Assembly (NCBI RefSeq): GCF_021462225.1
Contig: NC_061813.1
Location: 20,112,442-20,176,441, forward strand
DNA from: Girardinichthys multiradiatus
Lineage: Eukaryota > Chordata > Actinopteri > Cyprinodontiformes > Goodeidae
Direction of reading: 5' to 3'
DNA: 64,000 nucleotides
Part shown: piece after piece, positions 1 through 11,699 of the stretch
How positions within the stretch are numbered: the first letter of the stretch is position 1
Layout: each line of letters starts with the position of its first letter
Program-made: the position numbers and the translations under genes
The notes under the pieces: model-generated
Seen by the model: the letters and a program-made list of their open reading frames with translations, nothing else
Database searches by the model: none
What the model was told of the DNA's origin: nothing

Positions 1-357
1 TCAGCACTGAAATTTCTCCTCTGTCTCTCACTGATCACAATAATACAAGAAAATAAGAGAAGATTGATTTCAGCTGCCTTCATACATTAAAGTTGCTGTT
101 TGGAAGGTTAAAGCTCTTGTGCTGGAAGGTCCTAATGAATGAAATATTTCATGGGTTGTTACAGACAACACATATTTGCTGTCTTTATAGCACCAAAGAT
201 GAAAAGAATAAACTGACAGCAAAGACGGAGACATGTACGCTTCCTGACTACAATACTTGTCAATATCTGAGCATCCGTTTTCAGAGAGACTCACCCCACC
301 TCCAATAGAACGATGAGTGAATTCATAATTTGTTTCCACGTCCTCGCTTCATTTCAG

Positions 358-498
358 CTGACTGCTACGATCTCTATGAGGAACCATTAAGTTTACTTAT
401 AACTGTAAAGCAAACAGTTGATGGCATCACCGTGAACACAACAAGCACAACAGCCTTAGTTGACTCTATACATGATGGGATACAGTCTGCATTGTTTG
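358..498 (+). CDS. Putative 47-codon phase 1-1 exon of an unrecognised protein
   Basis: A pyrimidine-rich stretch ending in CATTTCAG precedes position 358, and G|GTGAGA follows 498. The 141 bases between are open in the frame that gives DCYDLYEEPLSLLITVK, then the rest of a neutral, non-repetitive peptide ending DGIQSALFG. Both junctions fall after the first codon base, the symmetric phase 1-1 pattern of shuffled extracellular modules. I do not recognise the protein and see no partner exon nearby. A chance match to splice consensus or an exapted repeat is possible. It would lie on the strand opposite myrip. Confidence 0.25.
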
Positions 499-1004
499 GT
501 GAGAAATTATACATGTGGTAAGGCTTGTTGAATAAAACCATGAACCATTCTTTTATAATACTGGGTTACTATGTGGTCTGCAAAAGTATAAAAAATTTGA
601 TCTGATCCTTGTGTCCTACCTCCCTTTCTTCATTTTGTCTTTCCTCCACTGTGTCATTTCTTTCCATTTACTTCCTTCAATTTGTCCTTCTATTATGTCT
701 TTCCTTCTTTCATTTTGTCCTTTCTTCCATTATTATTTCCTTCCTTGGTTGCATTCTAAATCCCTTTCTTCCTTCATTGTGACCTTCCTTTCTCCCTTCC
801 TTCATTGTATCATTCTTTCCTTATGTCCTACTCCTTTCTTCACCGAGTTCCCTTGTGCATCTTGCTTCATCATTTCATTTGTTCCTTGTGTCCTTTGTTC
901 CTTGTTCATTTTGTCATTCTTCCCTTGCGTCCCTTCTTCTCTGCTTACTTCATTATGTCCTTCCTCCCCTGTGTCTTTCAATCTTTGGCTTACTGTGTTA
1001 CTCA
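499..1004. other. Pyrimidine-rich stretch leading into the tetranucleotide array
   Basis: From about 610 the plus strand is strongly C/T-rich with irregular CCTT, CATT and GTCC words, which keeps several frames open without coding. It probably is decayed flank of the adjoining microsatellite. Confidence 0.6.
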
Positions 1005-1515
<511 letters not shown>

Positions 1516-2060
1516 GTTAATTAATTAAAACATTAATTAAAAACAGTAAAGGTATTGTAACAGCGTAAATGTTAAGCATGCAAAATAATAAGAAACTTTA
1601 GGAATTCTTGTACAAATAAATGTAACCGAAGGATTTTAAAACTATTTTGCTTTACCTTTTTCCAGTTCATTGGAGTGTCTGGGAACCTTTAGTTATTTAT
1701 TCATGTCATCTATTGGGTATAAATATAACAAGACAAAGCAGGAACAATAAGAGAACATGCCAATCAAATAATACGAGTGGGGGTTATTATTTTCCATCAT
1801 TCAGGCAATAGCGGGAGAAACAAACTACCGCTAGGGTGCTCGTTGCACACAACCATCTTACCATATCACCACAATGAGAGTAGCAATAGCAATCCTGAAC
1901 ATGACCTTTCCAATGAGAAGCTGGATTATTGATGAACCGTCATTGCCTTTCTGATCAACATTCATTCTGGCAGATAAAAGAAAGTAAACATTTAAAAACT
2001 TCAATAAACATTTAAAAAGCCAGTAAGAAAAGTATTAATTGATTCATCTACCCATTAAGC
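1516..2060. other. AT-rich non-coding stretch
   Basis: No supported gene or repeat. The words ttattttccatcatt near 1785-1805 resemble part of a fish Tc1 terminal repeat, too short to call. Confidence 0.5.
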
Positions 2061-2061
2061 T

Positions 2062-2140
2062 GATGTGTAGCTCAACTAGTAAAGACTGTGTTTGTGTTGT
2101 GTAAATCAAGAGATCTGGAGTTTTACTCTTTTCTTCTACT
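2062..2140 (+). repeat. tRNA-related SINE remnant
   Basis: GTAGCTCAACTAGTAAAGA resembles the tRNA A-box region shared by tRNA-derived SINEs, and a weak B-box-like stretch (agatctggagtttt) follows about 40 bases later. The copy is short and decayed. A chance match is possible. Confidence 0.4.
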
Positions 2141-2187
2141 CTTTTTTTGTACTTCTTGTCAATTACGGCTAAAATGGTCCTCATTTA

Positions 2188-2558
2188 GGCCCTGTTTACA
2201 TGACAACATTTTCTGGTGAAAATGGAAAAGTTTAGTTGTGTTTCTACTGTTCGTTCACATGACAACGGTGCACGTTTTCTCTAAAAATGGAAGAATTTGA
2301 GTTTAATGGGTTTCAGAGTTTAATGGTTTGAAAACGTCCCCATCTCCATCGACGTGTCCTGTAAACAGGAAGTGTTTGCGCATGTTGTTGATTTTCAAAG
2401 AACATACCCCCATCTACTGGTGTGGCGGGGGAATTACAAAAGTTTCACATCTCTACTGTTGCCGTGTGAACTGAGATTGTAAGTAAAATGTCATGTAGAC
2501 GAGTTAACAGAAACAGAATAAAAATCCAGTTTTAATGGATCGTTGTGTAAACAGGGCC
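2188..2558. mobile_element. PIF/Harbinger-type MITE with TTA target duplication
   Basis: A 371-base non-coding unit is bounded by inverted ends: GGCCCTGTTTACATGACAAC on the left, and on the right the complement of GGCCCTGTTTACACAAC. The trinucleotide TTA lies directly outside both ends (2185-2187 and 2559-2561), which is the target duplication typical of PIF/Harbinger elements. It has no transposase and would depend on an autonomous relative; a decayed Harbinger element lies at 42.98-44.14 kb, but I could not show shared ends. Confidence 0.82.
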
Positions 2559-2779
2559 TTAGACCTCTGGTAAACGTCTAAAAACACATAAAAACCTAAA
2601 CTTAAACATAGTAAATATATCCGAATTTACCCTTTTATTGCTTTTTTTTTTTCTAATTCCAGCATTCATAATTTTGGACATATTTCTTACTTTAAATTAA
2701 TTTTAAACAATTAACTTTGGCTTGTTGTATACGTTATAAAAAGCCAAACCGGAATGAATGAAAAATGGTTATACCTTCA

Positions 2780-3369
2780 ACAAAAAAGCTACAAGGTGCT
2801 TAGTCTTTATTAAGAAGATCAGTAATCCAAAACACAGACGTAATTGTATATTTACAGTGTCTGACCATATATAAAGGGTCTTCAGAAACCACAAAGCATC
2901 TGTTTGTATTTCACTGTATGGTATTGGCAGACTCTCCTTTGAAGAGCAGCTGGGCACTAAGGAGCAATATACCATTGCTCAAAACAGCAGCAGGTTTTCC
3001 AAGCAGTTTAAACCTTGACAATATATTAAAGTATTTCTCATGGATGGCAGTTGAAAGTTTACAGAAACCAATTTTTCTCTGTTTACGAAGCCATCCTCCT
3101 AAAAAGTCTAGATTAAGGGAGAGCATAGCGCCAGGCATCGGCCAAGCCATTTATTCTGCCTCCTCCTCCTCCTATAGCTCTTTCTTTAAAGACCCAAAGC
3201 TGTCATCCATTACTTTCTCTCTCTCTTTCCCTCGGTCTGTATTCTTGATGTCTGTCCCATTCTTTATCACCCAGCTCTGCAGGTCTTCATCATCCACTGT
3301 AGTGCAGATAAATGGCACAACACAGAAGATTGTAAATGAGTTATACTGGGACAGACTGGTCTCAGAACA
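2780..3369 (-). other. Terminal-exon-like block: splice acceptor, 65-codon open frame, stop, AATAAA
   Basis: On the minus strand CTCCTTCTTTCCAG ends at 3370. From 3369 an open frame of 65 codons begins CSETSLSQYNSFTIF, contains VDDEDLQSWVIKNG, and ends GSLKKEL with a TAG stop at 3172-3174. About 360 bases downstream is AATAAA (plus-strand 2806-2811), where a polyadenylation signal would lie. The C-terminal half is charged. The antisense strand is also open for 157 codons (2918-3391), so an open frame alone is weak evidence. I do not recognise the peptide. It could be the last exon of a gene nested in or beside myrip, a retrocopy fragment, or chance. Confidence 0.3.
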
Positions 3370-3399
3370 CTGGAAAGAAGGAGCATTGTGAATCACACT

Positions 3400-5025
3400 T
3401 TAGTGCAAAGTGTCTGCCTTAAAACGGCTGTGGTTTTAGAAGGTTTTCTTCCCAGTACACCACCAGTACTAAGCATACTCACTTAAGGCAAGAACAGAGA
3501 TTCGTTTTGTTCATTTATACACAATATCTCGTAGATAGTTCAATGCGCAGAACAACACTGTTACAGAATTTTCAAAAGTCTTTTTAGATTAGTTTAACTC
3601 TTGCAATTACTGGCTCTACCAGAATGAGATGCCAATGTGTTGCATTATGTAATTTCAGCTATTACACTGAGGTACCCACTTAGAGTGTCCACCTCATGTA
3701 AAGTTCACAGCTCCAATACAATGGGTTACAGCAACCCCTTTGTTTATTGGCACTGAAGTGGATTAACACCTGTACAGTCAGATGTCTGAGAACAATTGTC
3801 TTAACTTGATAAAAATCCTCAAAAATATCAGAATTATTGCAGGAAAACCTCAGGAGTCAAAGCAGAAAACATCAAAGCAAGGAAAACACAAACTTTACTG
3901 TGAAAAACTCTAAGCTAAAAGCAACTAGTTTTTAAACCGTTTTTGTAAACATCCTATCTTTCATTTTTCCAAAACATTTTGGCTCAGTGAACGAATGCTA
4001 CTACTCCAGTCTCATCATAGATGAGGGCCAAGCATAAACCTGCATGTCAAATTTACAGTGTACACTCTTTTGAGCATGACATAAATTCAGATCACCTTGA
4101 CCACTGCAGTTCAGCAAGAGTTCAAATTCTGTACCAGTGGTGGATGTGAAGCAATATTTGACATACAGGGGCTGCCATAGAAGTTTAGTTACTGGGCTGA
4201 AGTTAGAATGTGGCAGTTACGAAAAAGAAGAGGCATTCCCTCAAAGCATAGGGTCTTGACTTCGTACATATTATTTTTGCATAAATTTATTACTGTGGGA
4301 GCTATGACTTCCATAGAAGTAAAAATTATGGTGGCATTGTTGGTGCTAAACGTTTGCAGCATCATACTTTAAACTTGCTAGCTATGTGGTGGTAGGTATA
4401 CAACAATATACGGACGTATATCTTTTATCCATGTTGTTTGTTTTGCTATTTCTTTGTGTTTTTTCAATTAATTCAGATTGTAGTAAGCAAGCTTTTTTTC
4501 TTTCACTGAAATATCTTTTCATCAGCTAAACTGTGCAAACACATTCAGGGAGGGCAGAATAAAAACAGTTGTCTGTGATTATATGATTTGGCCATTACAT
4601 TTCTTTCTTTTGCTAAGCAACTATGTTTCTGAGAGGTATATTATTAAAAATGGCATTTGTAACAATTTTTAATAATTATCACTCCTTCAGCACCCCTGAT
4701 ACTGTAAAAATGTCTATACAGACCCAAAAATGTGTTTTTAATTGCAGGGTCATAAAGTGTCACCTATAAAAATGGTACAACTCTCAATTTAACTGAGTTC
4801 TGGAAATGTTGCAACTTTTACCAATCTCCTCAGTGTATGTGGTGGTGGGATAACCAGTAGCTCATTGTCATTCTCTGTCACAGGTTTGTTTCAAACCTTT
4901 ACATTTTTGCTCTGATTATAAATATGCGCATTCTTAGGAAAGCATGTATTTTCTTGTAACCATTTCCAGATTTATAAAGACCAACAGTCATCTGCTTTAC
5001 TTGGGTGGCATGTTCTCCTGTGTTT
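3400..5025. other. Non-coding stretch without recognised features
   Basis: Only short scattered frames and no clear terminal repeats or tandem arrays. It probably is intronic or intergenic. Confidence 0.55.
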
Positions 5026-5029
5026 ACCA

Positions 5030-5300
5030 TATTGTAGCATGGCTAAGAGAAATTTGCCTTTGTGTCATGTGATATTTAAACTCCAGGGAAACATCAATCA
5101 TCGATGGATGATCAAACTTCAATGTCCTTTTGAAAATTTGTGACAGCCCAATACCAAACAATAATATTGGTAAAGCAGAAGGAAAAGAACACTTGGTTTT
5201 TAAAATTTGCACGACATTTGTTGTGCACATTTGTATTAACCCCCCTATTTTAATACCCCTAAATAAAGTAAAATTCAACCAGTTGCCTTCAGAATTCACC
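5030..5300 (-). mobile_element. Decayed Tc1-like fragment, 3' part
   Basis: Read on the minus strand, the block resembles the sequence after the transposase stop and the 3' terminal repeat of the common fish Tc1 family seen repeatedly in this window (TTTATTTAGGGGTAT, then a run near GGGGTTAATACAAATG). No open transposase remains. Confidence 0.5.
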
Positions 5301-5479
5301 TAATTTGAATGTTGGAGCAGGTCGATTGGGCTCTCCATAATGTTTAAATAGAACAATTCCCCACGCTCCCACCCTGGGTGATTGCTGCGGGTCTCTTCTC
5401 TTTCTGAGCCCTTTCCTATCTACATGCTGGTCAATAAAGGCCACTAATGGCATGATAAAAGTAAAAATAGTGCACCTGT

Positions 5480-6055
5480 ACAAACACGGTGATGGTAGAA
5501 TGATGCTATATGAATGCTTTTCTACACCATGGACAGGGAAGGTTGCTAGTGAATGCAAAATACTTGAGACGGTGCCAGAGGTTAATCTTTAGTCAATAAA
5601 ATAACATTATTACATTATTACATATCATGAAAGCTATGATGACATGCTATGATGATTTAGATCAAAACGTATTCATCTGTTAATATGGTCCAGTTAAAGT
5701 CCAAAACTAAATCCAATTGAGAATTTCTGGAAAGACTTGAAAATGTTGAAGTTCAAATTCAAAATCTTCATGTTTCATTTTGCTGAGAAAAGTGAGCCTA
5801 AAAAAAATCTAAAATTGTAATGAAAGTATGTTCAACTCAGTGGAATATTGACTCAAGTAAACTGACTACAAATAAATGTCACCCTTTTTAGATTTTTATA
5901 AATTAAAGAAAACCATGTATCTCTTAATTCTGCTTCATTATGCACTTCCTTATGTTGGTCTGTCACATAAAACTCCACTCAAAATCCATTAAAATTTGTT
6001 ATAACCTTACAAAATGTGAAACAATCAAAGTGTATGAATACTTTTGGCAGATGTT
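5480..6055 (+). mobile_element. Decayed Tc1-like element, 3' half
   Basis: The order of landmarks matches the family: a degenerate GGTGGTGGCAGCATCATGCT-like segment near 5490, GATTTAGATCAAAACGTATT near 5653, a CCAGTTAAAGTCC block near 5690, AATCCAATTGAGAATTTCTG near 5710, then the 3' terminal repeat ending GTATGAATACTTTTGGCA near 6050. Stops and indels break every frame, so it is a fossil. Confidence 0.75.
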
Positions 6056-7170
6056 TCATTTAGTGAGCCAATTCAACAAGTTAATTACAAAGAACTGAAA
6101 TCAACAATAACCAATATGTAAAAAAAGGTGCAGAACAGTGTATATTGTGCTAAATTCATCGTGTAAAATCAACCAGCTCATTTTAGGAGACAAATATCAA
6201 CGAGGGAGAATCCGAGGTGCTATTTAATATGTTTAGTTTCTTTTACCTTGATGTTCAAGTTCAAATTTCCGTTTTAACCTTATGAAAATGAAATTTACTG
6301 TTTTAAAAGGATATTGAGTTTATGTAATGACACCACAAAATAAAAAGCAAGACAGAGTTTTTCTGCAACACACTGTTTAATGCAAGGTTCATTTTGACAT
6401 TAAGCAATTCTAGTACGACTATTTATAAATGTAAAAGCATAAATCACAAAGTACCCTATTTTGTAAACTATTGACCCCCTTATGTTTCATAATGTCAGAT
6501 CCGCAGTTAATGTGGGATCCAAGGAGTCAGCAGAGGAGGCTGAAAGACTGTGGGTAACAGTCATCAACTTGATTCCAACTCCAGACATCATAAGCAGACA
6601 CTTTGAGAAAAGGACAAACAGGAAATAGCATACTGAATCTGCCAGAGCCCAATGCACTGAGGTGTCAAACCTAACAGCCTATTAGAGAGCAAAAGGAACC
6701 AGAACCAGCCGACCAGAACATGTCGCAGTGAGACTGAAGAAACGAGAAAGGAGGGCAGCGACTCAGGTTGAATGGATATATAGGCAAAAGTAAAAAGACA
6801 AACACAATGAGATTTAAAGGTCATTGAGATTATTATGTTTATGGATCCCACATCCTGTGCTCTAGTTTAGAAGGCTTTTCCAAGCCCACCTCCTATAAAA
6901 CCAACTTGATTTAATCATCAAGAGAAAAGACAGTAAGAGAGAAACCAATTTCACTAGTTACTCTTATAGGATGTTTATGAGCAAATCTGTGTCTCTGTGA
7001 TAAACCTGCAAGCTGCAACACAGAATCCTTCAAACAGAAGAGGAGCACAGTGTTTCATCAAAGGTCAAAGCAGCTCTGAATGGGAAGGTTTCAGGTTTGC
7101 TGGCAGTCAGTGAAAAGTAACAGCCTTTGATGTGAGAGCACAACCTCATCTGGTGGCTGCCCTTAACAAG
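6056..7170. other. Non-coding stretch without recognised features
   Basis: No element ends, tandem repeats or credible exons seen. Confidence 0.5.
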
Positions 7171-7716
7171 TGTGACGATCAGTAGGTGTTTGAGTTTTGA
7201 TTTTCTTTTGTAAGGATTTTTGACCATTTCCTTGCAGTTATTAGGTTCTTAGATTTTGTATTCTTCGGTATTGTTTGTATTGTTAGGTGTCTTTCTCGGG
7301 TTGTTCTTTTACGTTTCATCTTCCGGTTTACTTTAGTTTTTATGTACATTTTTGTATTAATATTCTGCTAGATCTCCCCCATGTGGTCCTCGTTGTCGGC
7401 CCCTGTTAATTATATTCTTCCTCTCTCAGCCAGAGCCACCAGGTTTTTAAGTAGATCCTGTTCAACTGCCTCTCCTCATTTAGTCCAGAGCCTGCACCTA
7501 TTTCTGTCTGCTGTTTAAGCCCCCAGTTTGCCTTTTCTTGTTAGTGGATTCTCTTCTTGGCTACCTGCCTCCATGTCTGGTTTCTGTGTTGAATGTTTTA
7601 TTCTTCTGATCCTGGCTCTGTGGGTTTGCTGTTTAGTTTATTAAAAGCCTTCTAATTCATCGTGCTGCTCCTGAGCTCTTGTCTGCATCTTGGTCCGAAA
7701 ACCACAACCCATGACA
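7171..7716 (+). mobile_element. LTR-like unit, TG...CA, related to the 26.4 kb and 45.9 kb solo LTRs
   Basis: The unit starts TGTGACGATC and ends CCCATGACA. Near its end lie ATTAAA, then GAGCTCTTGTCTGCATCTTG, closely matching GAGCTCTTGTCTGCGCTTCG at the same place in the solo LTR at 45892-46903. Thymine-rich U3-like sequence comes first and a polyadenylation-like region last, so the plus strand is probably sense. I could not find a clean target duplication (ACAAG outside the left end, ATAAA outside the right), so one boundary may be wrong or decayed. Confidence 0.6.
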
Positions 7717-7938
7717 ATAAAGTGCCTGTGACATCGAATTTTCATGATAAATTAAATTACTTTTGTGGAATGAAAACATTGATACAATATTTTAAAAAGT
7801 AAATTCATGCCACTGAAATGAACAGTTGTTGAGATATATGGTCATAAAAAGGCATTTACAGACTATTCCTTTGTGATTTTGTTGCAGTTGTTTATGACGT
7901 CACAGAGGAATCTCAGCATGTAAACTCACTGCTGCTAC

Positions 7939-8148
7939 AATGGCCAGCAACACAGACAGTAGCGTAGAATCTGATGTTTCTTTAGATATATTTCAGTCAC
8001 TATCAGAGAGAGCCATCTAATTCGACCTGAGTATATTTTTGCTGGATGCCGGAGCACGGCTAGAGTCAATATGCCTGAATCATACCGCACCACCAAGAAA
8101 CCAGCACAACATTTGGATTTGCAAAATAATTCACTAAAGACAGACTAG
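7939..8148 (+). pseudogene. Broken plus-strand gene of the THAP-type transposon
   Basis: From the ATG the peptide begins MASNTDSSVESDVSLDIFQS, a Ser/Asp-rich start, and hits a stop at codon 27. The adjacent frame continues as a basic stretch (PEYIFAGCRSTARVNMPES). A TGACGTCA octamer lies about 37 bases upstream. I do not recognise a domain. Its place opposite the THAP gene suggests the second gene of the element. Confidence 0.4.
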
Positions 8149-8159
8149 ATCTCGCTATA

Positions 8160-8810
8160 TTAATAATGATGTGATTATTGATATGAATATATTATTTAAT
8201 ATTAATACTTTAATATTTTATTAAATAATATTTCGGTCTGTTAAGGGTTGTCCTGTAAATACCAGCCCAATAAGGCGGTGGTATAAGGACAAAATTGAAA
8301 GGGATGAGCCAAGCTCTGACATTATTGAACAGCAAAACTCTACACACACAGAATGAATTCACACAATTTCTTAAAATACAAGAATTTATTAACAAACATA
8401 AGTCAACTCAAACTCAAACATATTTCAATCAACAAACTCTTCACCATGCTAAAACAATCCAACTAAACTACCAAGCAGAATTAAATAATAAGAAAGACTA
8501 ATGGGCTTTGTACAATATAAACAAGTTCATCAAAGATGGTTGAATGAATGTCAGATACTTGAACAGCAAATCATTACTTAACTTAATGCATATAATCGCG
8601 TGATTGATGACACTCTTGGATCCAGTTGGAAGAGTTATGTCTGTTTGCCAGCAAGAGACATAGTCTCTCCTTCCAGCTCTGCTGGGGACCTGTGTGAAAG
8701 AGGTCGGTTTGTTGAAACCCAAGGTTTTCATCCAAACAGTAACGTCATGGCCTTTAAATACTGTAATCCATGGCTGAACCCAACAATAAATGCGCACATA
8801 TATTTATATA
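8160..8810 (-). repeat. Interspersed repeat also found at 59.17-59.54 kb
   Basis: Read on minus, the order CAGCCATGGATTACAG, GACATAACTCTTCCAACTGG, AAGTTAAGTAATGATTTGCT, TTGGGCTGGTATTTACAGGA and TATTATTTAATAAAATA matches the plus strand at 59166-59540 landmark for landmark, with moderate divergence. One minus frame is open for 99 codons (8498-8797), but I do not recognise the peptide. It could be an LTR, a non-autonomous DNA element, or an internal part of the THAP-type transposon. Confidence 0.6.
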
Positions 8811-9048
8811 GCAGTTGTTAACATTGGATCAATTAGTTCAGTTACTGGGTTAACTAAGGTATTATAAACCGAGCAATTAAATATCACATGCACCAAATGA
8901 AGCAACGAATATAGCTACGCTGCACTCAGTGAACTCACCCACTGTAGAACAAAACACATAAAAATATCTGGATGCATACAACGAAAAATGAATAAGTTTA
9001 ACTGGTTTAACTTCCACAGAATGAGTTGTTTTGGACTGGCTACCACAT

Positions 9049-9342
9049 TTATCCCTGCCTTTTATTGCGTGATCTGCGTATGGTTCCTGGAGCTCCTCCG
9101 GGCTTCGTGAATTCAGAGGGTTCAAAGCAGTTTGCCAAGAAGTCCTCCAATCACAGCAGGCTGTGCTTGGTGGGACCAGCCCATTTGTCCCTCATCAGTT
9201 TTCCAGCTCTGATCCAGGCAGCTCTGATCCTCTTTACTTCAGCAAAGTAGTGCAGACTAACGGCTGCTGTCGTAGTATTGCTGCCACCACCAGCAATGCA
9301 CCGTTTCACCATATCAACGCTGCTTTTAGCAACTTGGCTCAC
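9049..9342 (-). pseudogene. THAP zinc-finger protein remnant of a DNA transposon
   Basis: The minus-strand frame reads MVKRCIAGGGSNTTTAA, then AAWIRAGKLMRDKWAGPTKH, SLL, a stop, LEDFLANCFEPSEFTKPGGA and TIRRSRNKRQG before TAA at 9049-9051. The order follows a THAP domain: N-terminal Cys pair, central Trp, a PT..S block, the Cys-His pair, then F.xxxFEP and a basic linker. The second Cys position is Gly, the third is a stop codon (TGA) and the His is Asp, so three of four zinc ligands are gone and the protein is dead. The upstream Met at 9342 would add 10 residues; Met at 9312 fits the family better. Confidence 0.72.
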
Positions 9343-9557
9343 ACAACAAATGACCGGAGACTTCCCCCTTTGACGTCATTGCCGGGCAACTTTGGCCTTG
9401 CAAAATTTAACATTGAAATGTGCTTATTTTGTGTCACAACTGTCTTTTATCGCGTCTTTAATCCCAAATATGATATCAATTACTGCCCAATTTCTTCAAT
9501 ATTATGATGTTTTCTTTTAATTTCTGCATTTGTGGCAAAAGCGCATCACAGGCACTT

Positions 9558-10600
9558 CCAGGATGAATTCATAGTGCAGGTCTAGAATGCTTGTCTAGGA
9601 TTTAAAGGGTGTGATGTTTATGTGTTTATAAAATAAACAGAACCTCAGATTGATTTCTGTCAAAGCTAAAAGAGGTTTTAGAGTTTGCAATTAATGTTTT
9701 GTCTGCCTGGAGTATGTAGGAATGTGTCCAGTTTACAAATGTGTTACCTTCCAACTGTAATTATGGCAGTGTGTGTGGGTGACCCTACAGCCAGATTCTT
9801 CTGTCTCCTGAGCATGATGCATTTTAGGAAAATCAGGCAGAAGAAAAAGGCCAGTAAAGAGAGCGATTAGATCCCGCTCCCAGCACTTAGACAACAGATG
9901 AATGAACTTCTTCCCACACAGGTCTGTGGCTGACCTCGTCTGGAAGCAGCAACCCATTAAGGGAAGCTATGCAACAATTACCAGAGAAAAAAACCCAGCA
10001 CTCATAGGTTTTGTCTGAGTTTCTGCTCGTTCTACTGTACGGCTGCTGTCTGACTAATTGTTTTGATTCCCTTTTTTTCCTGTTTTACCACAGAGTTTAA
10101 GTATATGCATATATAAGATATGAATAGATATTAGCATTATTCATATTCAAACACTGTTCTTGCCCTTCTGCAGGCTTTGCAAAAAAATCTACAGATAAAC
10201 GCCTGGAGAGAAACTGCTTTTAAGGCAACAATGACCCTAAGGAAAAGGCTCGGTATTGTGTGGAAACTTTTATGTTCTGGATGTCAGAGATCTGCAGTCA
10301 AAGAATAAAATTAATGAATGTGTGCTGTTTTATCACCATCTAAGCATTAACCAGCCTCTAGTTACTGGATGAAATTTGGTTATTTTGTTCACAAATAGGT
10401 TGCTAAACATGGTAAAAACAGGTCTGGTCTGGTTAAACTGCAAGCTAGATGGATCCAGTGAGTTGATTCCATCCTTTGAAACCAGCATCAGATTTGGGTG
10501 ATGTTGGCACTAACAGTTATAATATAGTGCCATAACAGAGTTGGTCTGTTGCTAAACCTAAATTTTGATTCTTCTATACATATCTGAGTTAAACCCTGAA
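9558..10600. other. Non-coding stretch without recognised features
   Basis: No supported gene or element. Confidence 0.5.
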
Positions 10601-10790
10601 ACATTAGTGGACATTGGTTGTGTCACCCTTTGCAGCAAGATCTGCTGTCAGATGTTTGCGATAAATAACGAGTATTTTAAAACGCCGTAGAGGAATTTTG
10701 TTCCACTCTTCTTCTGAGAATTTTGTAATTTCTCACACTCAGTTGCTGTTGGACGTTTTTAAAAATAGTAGGTTTGATTCTTGTAAGGGA
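10600..10790 (-). mobile_element. Short Tc1-group transposase scrap
   Basis: The plus-strand words GTAGAGGAATTTTGTTCCAC and TCTTCTTCTGAGAATTTTGT resemble the complement of a Tc1-group transposase coding segment common in fish. It is very decayed and no frame survives. Confidence 0.35.
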
Positions 10791-10849
10791 GTTGCTCTCT
10801 TGACTCAACCAGTGATGCTGCACCCTAGCTAATCAGTGATGCGCAGTAT

Positions 10850-11000
10850 TCTGACATCAAATTTTAAGCTTGATTTGACCCTGGTTGAGTAGATACTAAA
10901 AAAAGAGCTAATGCCAAGTACCAGTACCTAAGGAAAAACCCTAAAAACTGAGTAGAACCATACTGAGTCAGGTTGAGTAGGTATTAGTGGAGAAAGGTTT
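10850..11000. repeat. Possible MITE fragment
   Basis: The block holds twice-repeated GGTTGAGTAG words (about 10883 and 10972) around AGTACCAGTACC. This composition recalls fish MITEs, but I could not define ends or a target duplication. Confidence 0.3.
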
Positions 11001-11699
11001 TTAGATCCCCTCTTGTCCTGCTCAGTTCCTCTATGTTAACCAGTCACTTTCCCGAATCTTTCCTGCTTAGGTTCCTTCCCCTGCTGCACTGCTTCCCACT
11101 GAGTAGTCACGTGTGGTTCTCTTGCCACTTATCCACCTTTAAAGTAATTTAAATTACCTCCTCATGCGGTTCTTCAGTTGTTTCATTGTCCATTGCCTTT
11201 AATTTTCCATCTTGGCTTGCCTGTGGTCCTTTATCCATTGGTTCTTCAGTCTTATGCCTGTTTCTTGGCTTTGTAAGTCTTCATTTAATAAATATACATC
11301 TACTATATGAGACTAGTCCCATTGGATAGGAATAGACTATGGTGGTATAGAGCACAGACCCAGAAATGGAGGAAAACTCTCATGGAAGTAATCCTTGCTG
11401 CATTTCTGTTCTGCATATTTGTGCAGTTATAGCTGCAAAATCTCTGTGAGTGTCAACAGCAGCTCACACAGGTTTCGTGATGTTCTATTTCGAATTTTGG
11501 AACGGCATCGGCGAACGCTGCAAGCTGAAGGAGACAACGTGCTCTGCATGCCCTGACCCACAGCAGGCTGGCAACAGCATTGCTAAGCAAAAGCCGATGG
11601 ATCAGGTATGACTTCAGTGCACTCACTATTTACAAAATTTGCTACAGTGGCTCAATATGTCCAAAAAGGTGCATGTTTCCTGTAGTGAGGTCAGATCGA

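Larger units (their letters stand above)
7720..9557. mobile_element. Decayed two-gene THAP-type DNA transposon
   Basis: The outer ends are inverted: AAGTGCCTGTGA at about 7722-7733, and its complement TCACAGGCACTT at 9546-9557. Just inside each end, a perfect TGACGTCA octamer (7895-7902 and 9371-9378) lies upstream of an inward-facing coding start: an ATG at 7939 on plus, and a THAP-domain start near 9312 on minus. THAP zinc fingers serve as the DNA-binding part of P-element, ISL2EU and related transposases. A further repeat block at 8160-8810 lies between the genes. I cannot assign a superfamily: no catalytic core was recognised, and the LTR-like unit abuts the left end, hiding any target duplication there. 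Confidence 0.6.

Noticed and set aside
7166..7721. Target duplication for the 7.1 kb LTR-like unit
   Set aside because: AAGTG occurs on both sides, but using it would shift the ends away from TG...CA; with the TG...CA ends the flanks ACAAG and ATAAA do not match.
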